In this document: positions 1 through 12,184 of the stretch, in pieces | Layout of the letters: every line of letters begins with the position of its first letter | How positions within the stretch are numbered: position 1 is the stretch's first letter | Notes under the pieces: generated by a model | The model's database searches: none | What the model saw: the letters and a program-made list of their open reading frames with translations, nothing else | Told to the model about the DNA's origin: nothing | Position numbers and translations under genes: made by a program | Source: Capsicum annuum | Taxonomy: Eukaryota > Streptophyta > Magnoliopsida > Solanales > Solanaceae | Assembly (NCBI RefSeq): GCF_002878395.1 | Contig: NC_061121.1 | Coordinates: forward strand, 10,578,398-10,642,397 | DNA length: 64,000 nt | Direction: 5' to 3'

Positions 1-780
1 ATACGGGTGTACCAAGCTGTCCAATAAGTTCACGACCATTCACACGTAGCCAAACTCAGGAGCTACAAAAACTCCAAGCTATGTTCATGCAAATGTCCAT
101 GTGTGAGTTGGTACTTGAGCCTTCTAATGGATTAAATGTTTTTAAGTGTGAAGAGGAGCCTTGAAGTGTAATAAACTTACACTCCAAGGCCACCCCTTAA
201 CAAGGGTAGGATGGTCATTTGTTATCTCACTTTGTGGACTAATATAAATAGATAGTGTTAGGGTTATTTTTGAGTTAGTTTATTCATATTTTGGAAGACA
301 ACAAACACTTTGTAATATTTTGGAACTTCTCTCTTCCATTGGAGAAGCCCCAATTTCGAAAACTCACTAGTAGAGTGATACTAGTGTTGTCTCTTGGCTC
401 GAAACTAGGGTCTTGGGGTTCTTTGAGCTCCTCTTGGTCCAATTAAGAGCTTGGTATTAATATTCATTAATCTTAGGGTCCTTTCTTTTGTTAGGGTTCT
501 TAGATCATTGAATATTGTGTGTCAAGTTACTATCCCTCTTGTAATCTTGTTAATCTTGTGTTGTTGGAATCTTGAAGTCTAGTGAAGCCGTGTGAGGCTC
601 TTTCGATTCACTAGCATTATTATTGACTTGCTTCTTCTTGTTGTTAATATCATCTTCTTATTCTAAAAATGTGACTCTTGAAGACTAGTGAAGCCGTGTG
701 TGGCCTATTTCGATTCATTAGCACTTGTTGTTCATCTTGTTGTTGTTTGTTTTTTGTGTTGTGAACTTGGGCTCATATCA
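1..780 (+). repeat. 5' LTR of Gypsy-1 (first 2 bp outside window)
   Basis: It aligns along its whole length with 7542-8329 and ends CATATCA directly before a primer binding site. A TATA-like AATATAAATAG at 240-250 and the CCAATTTCG stretch are shared by both copies. The 3' copy has a short insertion near its end (about 8281-8289). Confidence 0.95.
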
Positions 781-782
781 TT

Positions 783-794
783 TGGTATCAAAGC
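783..794 (+). other. Primer binding site of Gypsy-1 (tRNA-iMet type)
   Basis: TGGTATCAAAGC lies 2 bp after the 5' LTR. It differs at one position from TGGTATCAGAGC, the complement of the initiator tRNA-Met 3' end used by many plant LTR elements. Confidence 0.88.
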
Positions 795-1980
795 TTGTGG
801 TTGATTTTGTTCCAACAAAATCAATCTTGGGTTTGGTAGTTAAAAAATACCAAAAAAAATAAATAACTAAATAAATAAATAAATAAATAAAGTTGCTGAA
901 ATCTGAAAATTCTAGAAAAAAAAAAGAGAAATTTGTCCATCTTGTTCTTGGCTGAAAAAATTGAGTTGTGTTGTGGTCTTGGCCGAGATTGGTATTTGTG
1001 TGTTTATATCTATATGTTCTTTTGTTTGTCTAGTTTGTCTCTTGTGTTGATTTCTTTCTTATCAACACAAAAGGTGTCTAAAGCTAAGTTGAACTTAATA
1101 TATTGACATTGCTATTGTGGACTTGAAGTGGTAGTATGATGAACTAGAAGTAGGCTGAGTTTTTGTGTTGTTGCTTGACTTTAAAGTGGGCTATTGTTGG
1201 TGATATGTGGCTGTGTTCTTGAAGTATTGTTGTGGTGATCATCTTGATCTTCTCATCATCTCATATCTTGACCACTATAAAGACTAAAATAGATCCAAAA
1301 GGGTTGTAAGACAAGGTTGTAAAGTTGTTTGTGAAAAGACTTCCCAACATCACTTCCTTGACTTAACAACCACTTTCCCTTAAAACAAGGAGCCTTGTCT
1401 TGTGTAACTAGTAAAGTCAAGCCTCATCTTTTTGAGTTGGAAAAATTTAAAAAGTTACAAGACTTTACTTTCCCTCCAAAAGCAAAGTCATCCATTACAA
1501 AATTGTGAAGATTAAGGCTTCAAGTTGTTGAACAAAATGTATGGACCCGTGACCAATTCCATGCAGCCACATCACCTTAATCACTGTTCACATCATTAAT
1601 TAAGCTCAATTTGGATATTCTAGTTTACAATTATTGATTCTTAGTTTTTTTCTAATTGACTCGAGAACTAATTAGCAAGCTAGTACATTCCTACTAGGTT
1701 GTCAATTAGTCCTTTGAAGCCTTGTTTCGTGTCATCGTTTGTTTGTGTGCTTTTGTCATTTGAATACGTTGTAAATCCTTGACTCTAGTCTGACAAGAAT
1801 TCTTTGAGTTTCAAACAAGAATCTACTCCAGACAAGAGCATACTCTAAACTTAAGGATTCATGGGTTACTAGCCAATCTGCAACACTTGTAGAGCTCGAG
1901 TGTGAGTGATTCGAAAGTGCGTAAGTGAGGAGAGGTTTTAAACTAACTAGTTTGTTGCTTGTGTAGGTGATACCTTGATA
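795..1980 (+). other. Untranslated leader of Gypsy-1
   Basis: There is no credible coding. The stretch contains an AAAT microsatellite near 859-891. Its last 250 bp resemble 50070-50329 in the LARD, which supports a family relationship between the two elements. Confidence 0.8.
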
Positions 1981-3429
1981 ATGGCGGGAACCACGTCTCA
2001 AACCATGGATTCTAATGAAATTGAAAATATGAGGTTCACTCTTGAGGCTATGACCCGAGGTCTTGAAAGGTTGAGTACGGAAGTGGGAGCCAAAAGGGGA
2101 GAAGTCATGACTATTAGTAGGAGGTTAGAACAAGTGGAGAGTCAAAGGAACTCTTGTCCTTCTACTCCTCGACATGTTTCCTTAAATAGACATGATAGAA
2201 ATTCCTCCGCCAGCGTTACTCCCGAAACATGGCCACAATTGCCAAATCCTTCACTAGCTCCACTAAATGCCGCAAGCCAAACCACTCATAACCCCCTAAA
2301 CTGAGACTCCAATAGAACAACCCATTGCCAAACTCTTCAAGTTCTACAAGAGGGACTCGGATGTCAAATGCCTCTACAAAATTTGAGCCCTCCCTTCCAA
2401 GCTCCGTTAAACCAAAGACCACCATCTCCACAAAATCCAATCCCTCCAAATCAAGTTCCAAACATCCAAAACCATCCCGTCCACTTTAAGGAATATGGGA
2501 AAGAGTATTATGAAGGGTATGGAGCCTTTGACAATGATTACATGATGGAAGAGTAGATGAGAGGGGGACGTGTGGATCCAAGAAGATACCGAGGGTATGG
2601 AGAAAGGGGAAACCAACACCAAAAGAGAGACGTAGGCATCAATACCATCAAATTGAGCCTACCTATCTTTAAGGGTGAAAGTGACCCTGAGGTGTATCTT
2701 ACTTGGGAGTCGACGTGTGATAAAGTTTTTCAAGTGAATGATATATCGGAGGAGAAGAAGAGTTGTTACACCATATCTCACTTTGAAAGCTATGCTAACA
2801 CATGGTGGGAATATGTCAAATAGTTTGGTAATGAGTTGATTGATGGACAGCCACCATTATGGTTTTGGTTGAGGTATCTAATAAGGCAACGGTATCTTCT
2901 CGAAAGTTATCGTCATGAGTTACTTGCTTGGTTATACAATTTGCGACAAGGGAATCTTAGTGTGATGGCATATTATGATGACTTTCAACAACTCATGTTG
3001 AAGCTTAATCATCATGGAGAACAAATTGGCCATGACATCATTCGGTTCAAGTATGGGTTGAACAAATAGATCTCCACTCATTTGATGCTTCACAAGTTTG
3101 ATACCATTGAAGGAATTTTCCAAGCAACTCTTGAGATTGAAAGGGATCTTAAAGAGAGGTCTTCATTCAAGGCAAAGGAACCATCAACCTCGGGTTGGCC
3201 AAGGAGAAAAGATATGGTTAAAACATCTTTAGGTTGGACCAAAAACAAGGACCAACCCACCACTATAAGGCTTCCTGAGCCTAAAACAGTCCACAACTTT
3301 GCTCCCCGGCAAGAAGCTTACAATTATCCTAATCCTAAAGGGTTCCAATGTTTCAAGTGCCAAGGTTGGAGACATAAAGCCAATGAATATCCAAAACAAT
3401 GCAATGTGATCCTAAGGGAAGGGATATTG
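1981..3429 (+). pseudogene. Gypsy-1 gag (capsid/nucleocapsid), inactivated
   Basis: Gag would form the particle that packages element RNA. The start is the ATG at 1981, after the leader; the N-terminus is predicted coiled (heptad-like, residues about 10-50). A retrotransposon gag domain is recognisable at 2640-3069 (motifs such as FKGESDPEVYL and WWEYVK). A zinc knuckle lies at 3349-3390, but its last Cys codon is Tyr, so the CX2CX4HX4C pattern is broken. Stops lie in the same frame at 2302, 2554, 2821 and 3067. Several sit where Gln or Arg would be expected, consistent with C-to-T change. Because one frame runs through all of them, this was once a single gag-pol reading frame. Confidence 0.93.
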
Positions 3430-5660
3430 TATTACCTAGGAGAGGAAATGGGTCTTGAAAAAGAAGAGAATGAGGTCGAGCCTCGAGATGGAGAGGAACC
3501 CAAAAATGAGCCACAAAATGATGATGATGATGATGATTGTGAGGATGCTTATCCACAAGAAGGGGAGTGCGTGGTTCCAAACTTTGTAGTGAGGTGTTCC
3601 ATGATTAGTAAGGCAATAGATGATCCTAGCCAATGGGAGAATCTATTCCATACTAAATGCCTTGTGAAGGGAAGTATGTCCACTTTGGTGATAGATAGTG
3701 TTAGTTGTGCAAATGTTGTTAGTGTTGCTATGGTGAACTTCTTGAAATTGCCAACTACATTTCATACTAGCCCTTACAAGATTCAATGTTTGAATGAATG
3801 TGGTGAATTAAAAGTCATGAGGCAATGTGTGATACGGTTTAAGGTAGGAAACAATCATAACAAAGTGCTTTATGACGTAATACCAATGCAAGTGTGTCAC
3901 TTATTGTTAGGTAGACCTTGGAAATATGATAGGTCTACCAGATATGATGGGAGGTCTAATCGATATACACTTGAGAAGAATGGCCGAAAGGTCACACTTC
4001 ATCCACTTTTGCCTTCACAAGTGAATGAGTTGCATCAAAGGATGAGAGATTTGAAAGAAAAGGGGAAGAAATCCAAAAATAAAGAAAAAGAGGGGGAACC
4101 CGTAGGTGGGGTAGTGGGGATATCCAGGGCTGCCTTAACATCAAAGGGAAAAGAAAACATGGTGATGTTGGTTAGAAAGAAGGAGCTCTTTGTGGATCAT
4201 GATGAGGAGACATCCATGCTTCTATTAGCACATTGTTTAAACACTAACCCCACTAATTCTTTTATTTTTCCTTTGATTTCTTGTGTGTTGCAGTATTATG
4301 AAGATATTTTTTCCAAAGAACTTCCACAAGGGATGCCCCCGCTTTGGGGAATTGACCACCAAATAGATTTTGTACTAGGATCACAATTGCCCAACAAACC
4401 AGCTTATAGGAGCAACTCAAAGGATACCAAGGAATTGCAATGCCAAGTTAAGGAACTCCTCAACAAAGGGTATATCAAGGATAGTATGAGCCCTTGCGTG
4501 TACCTGGTGCTTCTAGTTCCCAAGAAAGATGGGACTTGGCATATGTGCGTTGATTGCCGAGACATCAACAAGATAATGGTAAAATACCGTCACCCTATTC
4601 CTAGGCTAGATGATATACTTGATGAATTAAGTGGTTCATGTTTGTTTTCTAAAATTAATTTGAGGAGTGGCTATCACCAAATTCGTAAGCAATTGGGTGA
4701 TGAATGGAAAACTGTCTTTTAGACCAAATTCTGTCTCTATGAATGGATGGTTATGCCATTCCGCCTAACAAATGCTCCAAGTACTTTCATGAGGCTAATG
4801 AATCATGTGATGAAGACTTTTATCGGAAAGTATGTTGTTGTCTACTTTGATGATGTGATGGTGTATAGTAGGTCCTTAGATGAGCATGTAAAACATTTAT
4901 AATGTGTGTTTGATGTCCTCCAAAAGGAGAAGTTATATGCTAATTTAGAAAAGTGTTCGTTTGGTGTCCAATAAGTTGTATTTCTCGACTTCGTGGTGAG
5001 TTCAAGAGGGGTCGAAGTGGATGAATCTAAGATTGACGCTATCAAAAATTGGCCAACTCCCAAAACCATAGGTGAAGTGAGAAGCTTCAATGGGTTGGCT
5101 AGTTTTTATATTCATTTTGTCAAAGGATTTAGCACCATTGCCTCCCCCTTGACCGAAGTGATTAAAAAGGATCAGCCTTTCAATGGGGAGATGAACAAGC
5201 TAAGGCCTTTAAGTACTTGAAAGCTATGCTCATCTCGGCCCCTTTGTTACAACTGCCGAATTTTGACAAGACTTTTGAGGTTGAATATGATGCTAGCAAA
5301 GTTGGTATAGCCGCAGTTTTAATGCAAGAATTGAAGCCTATTGCCTACTTTAGCGAAAATCTCCAAGGAGTAACTCTAAACTACTCTAAGTATAATTTAG
5401 AGTTGTATCCTTGATTAGAGCCTTAGCCACATTGCAACATTATTTATTGCCTTAAGAATTTGTGATCCGAACAGACCATAAGTTCTTGAAGCATCTTCGG
5501 GCACAAGATAAGCTTAACAAATGGCATGACAAGTGGATTGAGTTTCTTGAAACTTTCTCTTATGTTATTTATTATAAGAAGGGTAAGCACAATGTGGTTG
5601 CCGATACTTTGTCTCGAAAACAAGTTCTTGTGTCTACTTTATCTTCAAAATTGATGGGTT
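3430..5660 (+). pseudogene. Gypsy-1 pol: protease, reverse transcriptase, RNase H, inactivated
   Basis: The frame continues from gag. The aspartic protease core reads DSVSC near 3694, where the family has DSGxC. The reverse transcriptase runs from about 4330 to 5200, with the conserved PKKDGTW, the palm motif, and YFDD at 4843-4854. The first catalytic Asp, in the SKIxLRSGYHQ motif, is Asn at 4657-4659. Stops at 4720, 4900 and 4972 break the frame. RNase H follows at about 5220-5620 and ends with ADTLSRK. The frame shifts near 5190 and again near 5410. With a catalytic residue lost and at least five breaks, the polyprotein cannot function. Confidence 0.93.
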
Positions 5661-5749
5661 TTGAGATCTTAAAGGAATTGTATCCCAAGGACCCTTACTT
5701 TGCTCCTATCTATAGGGAATGCGAAGAATGGGGTAGGGATAAGTGAGAT

Positions 5750-6686
5750 TAGTCTAGGGGTTCAAATCCCTATACCAAGTTTGATGGTTACTTATTTAAA
5801 GGTAGGCGATTGTGTGTACCCTCTAGCTCTTGGAGAGAGTTGTTTGTGAGGGAAGCACACAATGGCAGTCTAATGGGTCACTTTGGGGTTGAAAAGACCC
5901 TCAAAATATTGGAGGAGCAATTCTATTGGCCAAAAATACACAAGGATGTGTCTAGGATGTGCGGCCAATGTGTAGATTGCAAAGGTGCCAAATCTTGGCT
6001 CCAACCTAATGGGTTGTACACCCCACTACCCACCCCTTTACATCCTTGGCTTGATATATCTATGGATTTGTGTTAGGGTTGCCAAGGATTAGAAGAGGTC
6101 GGAATAGTATCTTTGTTGTGGTTGATTGGTTTTCTAAGATGGCACACTTTATTCTATGCTCTAAATGTGATAATGCACCTAGTATGGCCTCTTTGTTTGT
6201 TGATAATGTTATCAAGTTGCATGGTGTTCCAAGGACCATTGTGAGTGATAGGGACTCTAAGTTCCTAAGTCACTTTTGGAAGTCCATATGGGGTAGGCTT
6301 GGTATCAAGTTGTTGTTATCCACTTCTTGCCACCCACAAACCGATGGCCAAACGAAAGTAGTAAATAGGACTTTAGGTGCTATGCTATGTTCCATGATTA
6401 AGGGAAAATTGACTTCCTGGGAGGAACACCTACCATTGAGTTATCCTATAATCGTGTCATATACTCAAGTACGAGAATGACTCCCTTTGAGTGTGTATAT
6501 GGCCTCAACCCCCTTACCCCTTTGGATTTAAATCCTTTGCCAAGTGAGAAGAAAATGGGCAGATTTTATGAAAAAGTTGCATAAGAACGTGCGGCTTCGA
6601 CTTGAGAAGAAAAATCAAGAGATTGCAAAGCGGGCAAACAAAAAAAGAAGAAACTCATTCTTGAACTAGAATATTGGGTGTGGGTG
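5750..6686 (+). pseudogene. Gypsy-1 integrase: zinc-binding domain and catalytic core, inactivated
   Basis: The H2C2 zinc-binding domain is at 5840-5990 (His in GHFGVEKTL, then CGQCVDC). The catalytic core is at 6090-6480. Its first two acidic residues are visible ([16 protein letters not shown]). The catalytic Glu of the GQTE motif is Lys (codon 6355-6357). Frames change near 6067 and 6440. After the second change the text still matches the family ([18 protein letters not shown]) up to the TRIM insertion point. Confidence 0.92.
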
Positions 6687-7302
6687 TGTGACACCCCAAC
6701 TTAGGAAGGAGTCCCACATCAGCAAAACACAGAAGAGATATTGGGTATAAAGTGAGAAAGCCTTACTTCCTAGTGATATGTTTAAAAGCCATGTGGGCCT
6801 GGGCCTAGAGCGGACAATATCACTAGTGGGTTGGGGAGTGGCAGGGGTATCTAAGGCTTATGTAGTTTAGGATGCCCGTTATGGTCAGGACCCCAGGCTG
6901 GGTCATGAAAGAATGGTATTAGATCCGCTCTTGTGTCATCCCTGTCGATGTGGGCCAGAGTTCAAACTGAGTATAGGTGAATCCTGGTAAGGCAGGGCAA
7001 ACCTCAGTCCTGAGTGTAGGCAAATCCCATTCGGTGGGGTAAACCTCAGCAAGGATGCTGAGTCCGTAAGGGGGGGTATATGTGACACCCCAACTTAGGC
7101 AGGAGTCCCCCATCGGCAAAACACAGGAGGGATGCTGGGTATATAAGTGAGAAAGCCTTACTCCCTAGTGATGTATTTCAAAGCCATACGGGCCTGGGCC
7201 CAAAGCGGACAATATCACTAGTGGGTTGGGGAGTGGTAGGGGTATCTCGGGCTTGTGTGGTTCGGGATGCCTATCGCGGCCAGGACCCAGAACGGGTCGT
7301 GA
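6687..7302 (+). mobile_element. TRIM (miniature LTR retrotransposon) nested in Gypsy-1 integrase
   Basis: Two 222-bp direct repeats (6687-6908 and 7081-7302), both beginning TGTGACACCCCAACTTAGG, flank a 172-bp internal region with no coding capacity. A primer binding site TGGTATTAGATCC at 6914-6926 follows the first repeat. A polypurine tract AAGGGGGGG at 7068-7076 precedes the second. The repeats carry the AAGCGGACAATATC motif common in plant TRIM LTRs. A clean 5-bp target duplication could not be assigned. Movement would need proteins supplied by another element. Confidence 0.9.
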
Positions 7303-7594
7303 TAAGGTGCACCTTAGGAAGGATCGGTTTCCATCTCAAAAGAATACTAAATTGATTCCAAGGGGTGATGGTCCATTCCAAGTACTTGAAAGAATCAATG
7401 ATAATGCCTACAAGATTGACCTTCCCCCGGAATACCAAGGGCATAACACTTTCAACGTGTATGATCTTTCTCTAGTGGATGTGGTTAAGGATGACCAAAT
7501 GTTGAATTTAAGGTCAAATTCCTCTCAAGATGGAGAGGATGATACGGGTGTACCAAGCTGTCCAATAAGTTCACGACCATTCACACGTAGCTAA
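7303..7594 (+). pseudogene. Gypsy-1 integrase C-terminal tail running into the 3' LTR
   Basis: This resumes the integrase after the [14 protein letters not shown], then the SH3-like fold segment ([18 protein letters not shown]). The open frame crosses the LTR start at 7540 and ends within the LTR, so the last ~18 residues are LTR-encoded. The last pre-LTR codons resemble the sequence just before the 3' LTR of the LARD at 51549-51588. Confidence 0.88.
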
Positions 7595-8329
7595 GCTCGG
7601 GAGTTAAAAAACTCCAAGCTATGTTCATGAAAATAGCCATGTGTGAGTTGGTACTTGAGCCTTCCAATGGATTAAATGTTTTTAAGTGTAAAGAGGAGCC
7701 TTGAAGTGTAATAAACTTACACTCCAAGGCCACCCCTTGGCAAGGGTAGGATGGTCATTTGTTATCTCACTTTGTGGACTAATATAAATAGATAGTGTTA
7801 GGGTTATTTTTGAGTTAGTTTATTCATATTTTGGAAGACAACAAACACTTTGTAATATTTTGGAACTTCTCTCTTCCGTTGGAGAAGCCCCAATTTCGAA
7901 AACTCACTAGTAGAGTGATACTAGTGTTGTCTCTTGGCTCGAAACTAGGGTCTTGGGGTTCTTTGAGTTCCTCTTGGTCCAAGTAAGAGCTTGGTATTAA
8001 TATTCATTAATCTTAGGGTCCTTTCTCTTGTTAGCGTTCTTAGATTATTGAATATTGTGTGTCAAGTTACTATCCCTCTTGTAATCTTGTTAATCTTTTA
8101 TTGTTGGAATCTTGAAGTCTAGTGAAGTCGTGTGAGGATCTTTTGATTCACTAGCAATATTATTGACTTGCTTGTTCTTGTTGTTAATATCATCTTTTTA
8201 TTCTAAAAGCGTGACTCTTGAAAACTAGTGAAGCCGTGTGTGGCCTATTTTGATTCACTAGCACTTGTTGTTCATCTTGTTATCCTTTTTGTTGTTTGTT
8301 TCTTGTATTGTGAACTTGGTCTCGTATCA
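7540..8329 (+). repeat. 3' LTR of Gypsy-1
   Basis: 790 bp, TGATACG to CGTATCA, a direct copy of 1-780. A purine-rich TGGAGAGGA (7531-7539) adjoins it and is the likely polypurine tract. The next base starts a different LTR family, so Gypsy-1 was inserted into older repeat DNA. Confidence 0.95.
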
Positions 8330-9344
8330 AGTGGGTTAAGCTAGTGATCACTAAAATTTAAAGGTTCTACTCCGATGGCAAGGATAGAGCAGCTCTCCCC
8401 AACATGGGCAAGACGTTAGACTCCATGTAGCTCACTTAGTTTATGTCGGTTAGAAGAAACTCCCAAAGTAGTCCCCCACTCTATCTAAGATAAAGGTATA
8501 TGTATTTTAAAAGCTATGATTCCAAGATTTCTAAGGTTCTCAAGTGTAAAAATCTTTAAGTTTCCAAAGAAGTTCCTAGTTTTTATGAGATTAAAGTGTA
8601 TGTTCTGAAAGATGTTGTTTTTAAGACTTTAACTATCCTACAAGTTTGAGAAAAAAGAAAGAATGCAAAATTCAGAAACTAAGTATAATGATGCACGAGA
8701 TTTACACTATATGTTTCATTATTCATGATTTATGGGATTTAGATTTCAGATTTATTCCAGGTATGTGAGTCATTTATATTAGCATGCATGTTTTATAAGA
8801 AAATGATGATATTGTTTACTATATGCATACACCCCCATATACTCAGTACATCCTCAAAGTACTGATCCACATATATGTCTATGTGCTACATTGTCTCATA
8901 ATGTAGGTACAAGTTGTAGCACATATACCATATTCAGTCAGTAGCTTCCAGTCAGTAGATGATGAATCCTTATGATTCAAGGGCTTGTGTGAGTTATACA
9001 TTTTGAGAAGTATTGTATTTTCTTTATTCAGTCGTATTGAGTTGGGATAGTTGGGAGTCATGACCTGGCTACCTATAGTTAGTACTATTAGAGGCTTCGT
9101 AGACAGTTAGTAGAGTTAATGTATTCATAGTTTCAGTTTTGTTTTGTAAAAGCAGAGTTGTAATCTTGTAGATTCAGTTTTATATTTATCAAATTCAAAA
9201 AAGAGTTATTTTTCGCTAATTTATATAGATTTATACTTTTTATTCAGTTGCTTATGAGTTATGCTAGTAGAAGGGTTATCTTGGGGTCACTTGTGACCCT
9301 AAGCACCGTGTGACATCTCGGGACCCATTTTCAGGGCGTTACAC
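8330..9344 (+). repeat. 3' part of a gypsy-type LTR, + orientation (fragment A)
   Basis: It ends with CAGGGCGTTACA, the inverse of the TGTAACGCCC that starts these LTRs. Its central part (about 8690-8960) matches the reverse complement of 9345-9620. No coding sequence is visible. Its 5' side is cut by Gypsy-1. Confidence 0.75.
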
Positions 9345-11402
9345 TGTTGACTAGAAGCTACTATTTGATTGTGATGTGAGTGCTACAACTGGTACCTATA
9401 TTATGAGATAATGTAGCACCGACGTATATTTGGATCAATACTTTTGGAATGTACTGAGCATGTAGGATGAATGCATAAGTAAAACCAATAACTCAATATT
9501 CATATAATCTTTTCAAGAATGCATGCTAAGTGTAAATGACTCACATTGCCTTGAATATCTGAAAGCTGAAAATCATAAATCATGAATAATAAAGCATACT
9601 GTATAAATCTTGTGCGCCATAACACTTAGTTCTAAAAGCTGTATTTTTACTCATTCTATTAGTGCAATAAGTAGGACTGAAGTTAAGTCTATTTTCAAAT
9701 CATGCAGGCTAAGTGTAAAAAGGACTCACCTTTATATCTGTAAACTGAAAGCTGAAATTTCATAGCTAAGATCTGATATAAAACAATATCTGAATAAAAT
9801 TATGAGCCATTACATTTAGTTTCTAAAAGCTTTTCTGTTATTATTTTCTATTGGGAAGGTTTTTCTAATCAACATACATCATGCCGTCATGGAGTCCAAC
9901 ATCATGTTCTCCTAAGGGAAAAACCTCACATTGGGGAGAGGTGTTAGACTCTTGCCAAGGAGTATAACCTTATCTTAAGTGATCACTATCTTATCCCACT
10001 ATGGGCATTTAATCTCAATTTTAATCTATGGTAGCACGTAGTTCTGGGGTATGAGACCTTGGAATCATACCCAACTCGGTGCTAAGTACTACTCCCATTC
10101 TCTTGCTCAGAACTTCAGGAAATCCACCTTAAAATAGCACAAGGATTTGTAATGAAAGTCAATTATGCTTCTTTTTTTAAAAATCTCAAACTGTATGAAC
10201 AATGTGGATTCCTTATCTTATCATACGATCAAAAGATCCACCATTCTTTAAATCTTTGTAAACAATTATCAAAGAAACTTAAGACCATAGTCTTTTTGAA
10301 TCTCAAACTCATTCTTGATATGGACTTAACAAATAAAACTTAAGAGAGTGATCTTCTAAAAATCTCAATACTTAATCTTTGGGCTGAAAAAATCATGCTT
10401 TAAACTCATGACAATTCACAACAAAACTTCATACTCAACATCATTCTTGAAATCATCCAACAATATCAATTCATAAAAAAGAAGTGCAATTCATGATATA
10501 AATCTTCAATTCAAAGCATAAATAGGTGGGATAAACATGCACTTCAATACTTGAATCACTTAAAAATTCATGAACTCAAAAACATGAAAATTTGGGTATG
10601 AACCCTAATATAAAATTCATGAAATATTAACCTAAAAATAAGTTTTGGGCACAAGGATGAAAGGAGTATCCTTGTTCATAACCCCACATACCTTAATAGG
10701 CTTGATTTGATGTAGAAAACTTGACTTTGAAACCCTTAGAGATGATCTTGAATGATTTTCTTGAGATTCTTGAATTAAAGAACTTAATTCTTGGTTTTTC
10801 TTGAAGATATTGTAATGGAGTCTTGAAGTTCTTGGATGGAGATTAGGGTGTTTTGTTCTTGGAGAGGAATTATTAATAAAGGAGGCAAATAATGCTCCTT
10901 GGGGTTTTAGTTATGTATTATGGATGAGTTAGGGTGAAGGAAAGGACCCTTTTACCCTTAAAAATGTGAAAACAGAACCTGGGAAATAGGTGTGGGCAAT
11001 GGAGCGCACGTCACGGGCATATCGCCTCAGCTTATTGCCTCTCACAAAAATGGCTGTAACTTTTCACTCGGGTATCGAATTTAGACAAAATTGGTATTGT
11101 TAGAAGCTTATTCAATCATCTACAATTTGATGGGCCTTGAGATGACAAATTTCACGTATATAAAAAGTTATATATGTTTAAAGTAGACCCTTGTAGAATC
11201 GAATACCAAATTTTGGACGAATCAAATTATCTTAGCTAAACTTTATTCTAAGTCATTGCTATGAACATTTTTCACCTCTAAAACACTTCATAAACTATGA
11301 TAATGATCATGAAACTTATATTCGCATGTCAATCATTTGGATTAGAGCTTAGACACGTAGGAATGACGGTTAGAATCCTAGCGCGAAAATATGGGGCGTT
11401 AC
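9345..11402 (-). repeat. Gypsy-type LTR, - orientation, 3' end missing (fragment B)
   Basis: Read on the minus strand it starts TGTAACGCCCC at 11402. Its other end matches fragment A in reverse. It lacks the last ~385 bp that A retains. No genes are seen; the short frames inside are AT-rich chance frames. Confidence 0.75.
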
Positions 11403-12110
11403 ATGTGTGAAGTGACTATAGGGTGAAAAATATTCATAGAAATCACGTAGATCAAAGTTGAGCTAAGAAATTTTGATTTGTCCAAAGTTTAGTATTCGAT
11501 TATACAAGGGTCAACTTTGAATGTATATAACTTTTGATGTATAAAGAATTATTCAACACAAGACCCATCAAATGGTAGATAATTGAGTTATCTTTCCAAC
11601 GATACAAATTTTGCCAAAATTCAATAATAGAGAAAAAATTTATAGCTATTTTTGTGAGAGAGGTAGTGAGGACGCGCAATTAGCGCACGTCGTGCGCTCC
11701 AACGCATGCCCGTAGTTTACAGCTATTGGTTCTGCCTTTTTAAGGGTTTTTTAGTCTTTTGTTCCCTTATAACTCCCAGCCCATGCCTGATAACCCTCAA
11801 GGGGCGATATTTTCCTTCTATTTCATCAATTAAACATCTCAAATCCTCTCAAAAACATAACCCTAGCTCCTCCCCCAAAGATCAAGAATTAAGCTCCTAA
11901 GTTAAGAATTCTAAGACACGAGTCAAGATTCGGGTTCTATTATTTGAATTAGATTATCTAAGGTACTTAGAATTTTCCTAAACTACATGGTCATGGTGAA
12001 ATTATTTTGATTAAGTTTATAAGGTTGAAAGATCATGAATTTATAAAGGGTTTTGAATTTACATTAACAATTATGCTTTGGGAACCCTTTTGATAATAAT
12101 GTTTTGGTCT

Positions 12111-12112
<2 letters not shown>

Positions 12113-12152
<40 letters not shown>

Positions 12153-12184
12153 ATATATATATGTATGTATGTATGTATGTATGC
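12113..12184. repeat. (TA)n / (TATG)n microsatellite
   Basis: An uninterrupted TA repeat is followed by TATG units, inside LTR fragment C. Confidence 0.97.

Larger units (their letters stand above)
1..8329 (+). mobile_element. Gypsy-1: nearly full-length, degenerate Ty3/gypsy LTR retrotransposon
   Basis: Two direct repeats (1-780 and 7540-8329) flank a gag-protease-RT-RNase H-integrase internal region, the Ty3/gypsy order. The 3' copy begins TGATACG and ends CGTATCA, an inverted terminal pair. The window opens two bases into the 5' copy. A tRNA-Met type primer binding site follows the 5' LTR. By eye the LTRs differ by about 35 substitutions plus small indels over roughly 780 bp, so the insertion is not recent. 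The coding region carries seven in-frame stops up to 4974, then at least four frame changes, and is interrupted by a TRIM at 6687-7302. No chromodomain is seen. The clade is not resolved. The target duplication cannot be tested because the 5' flank lies outside the window. Confidence 0.96.
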
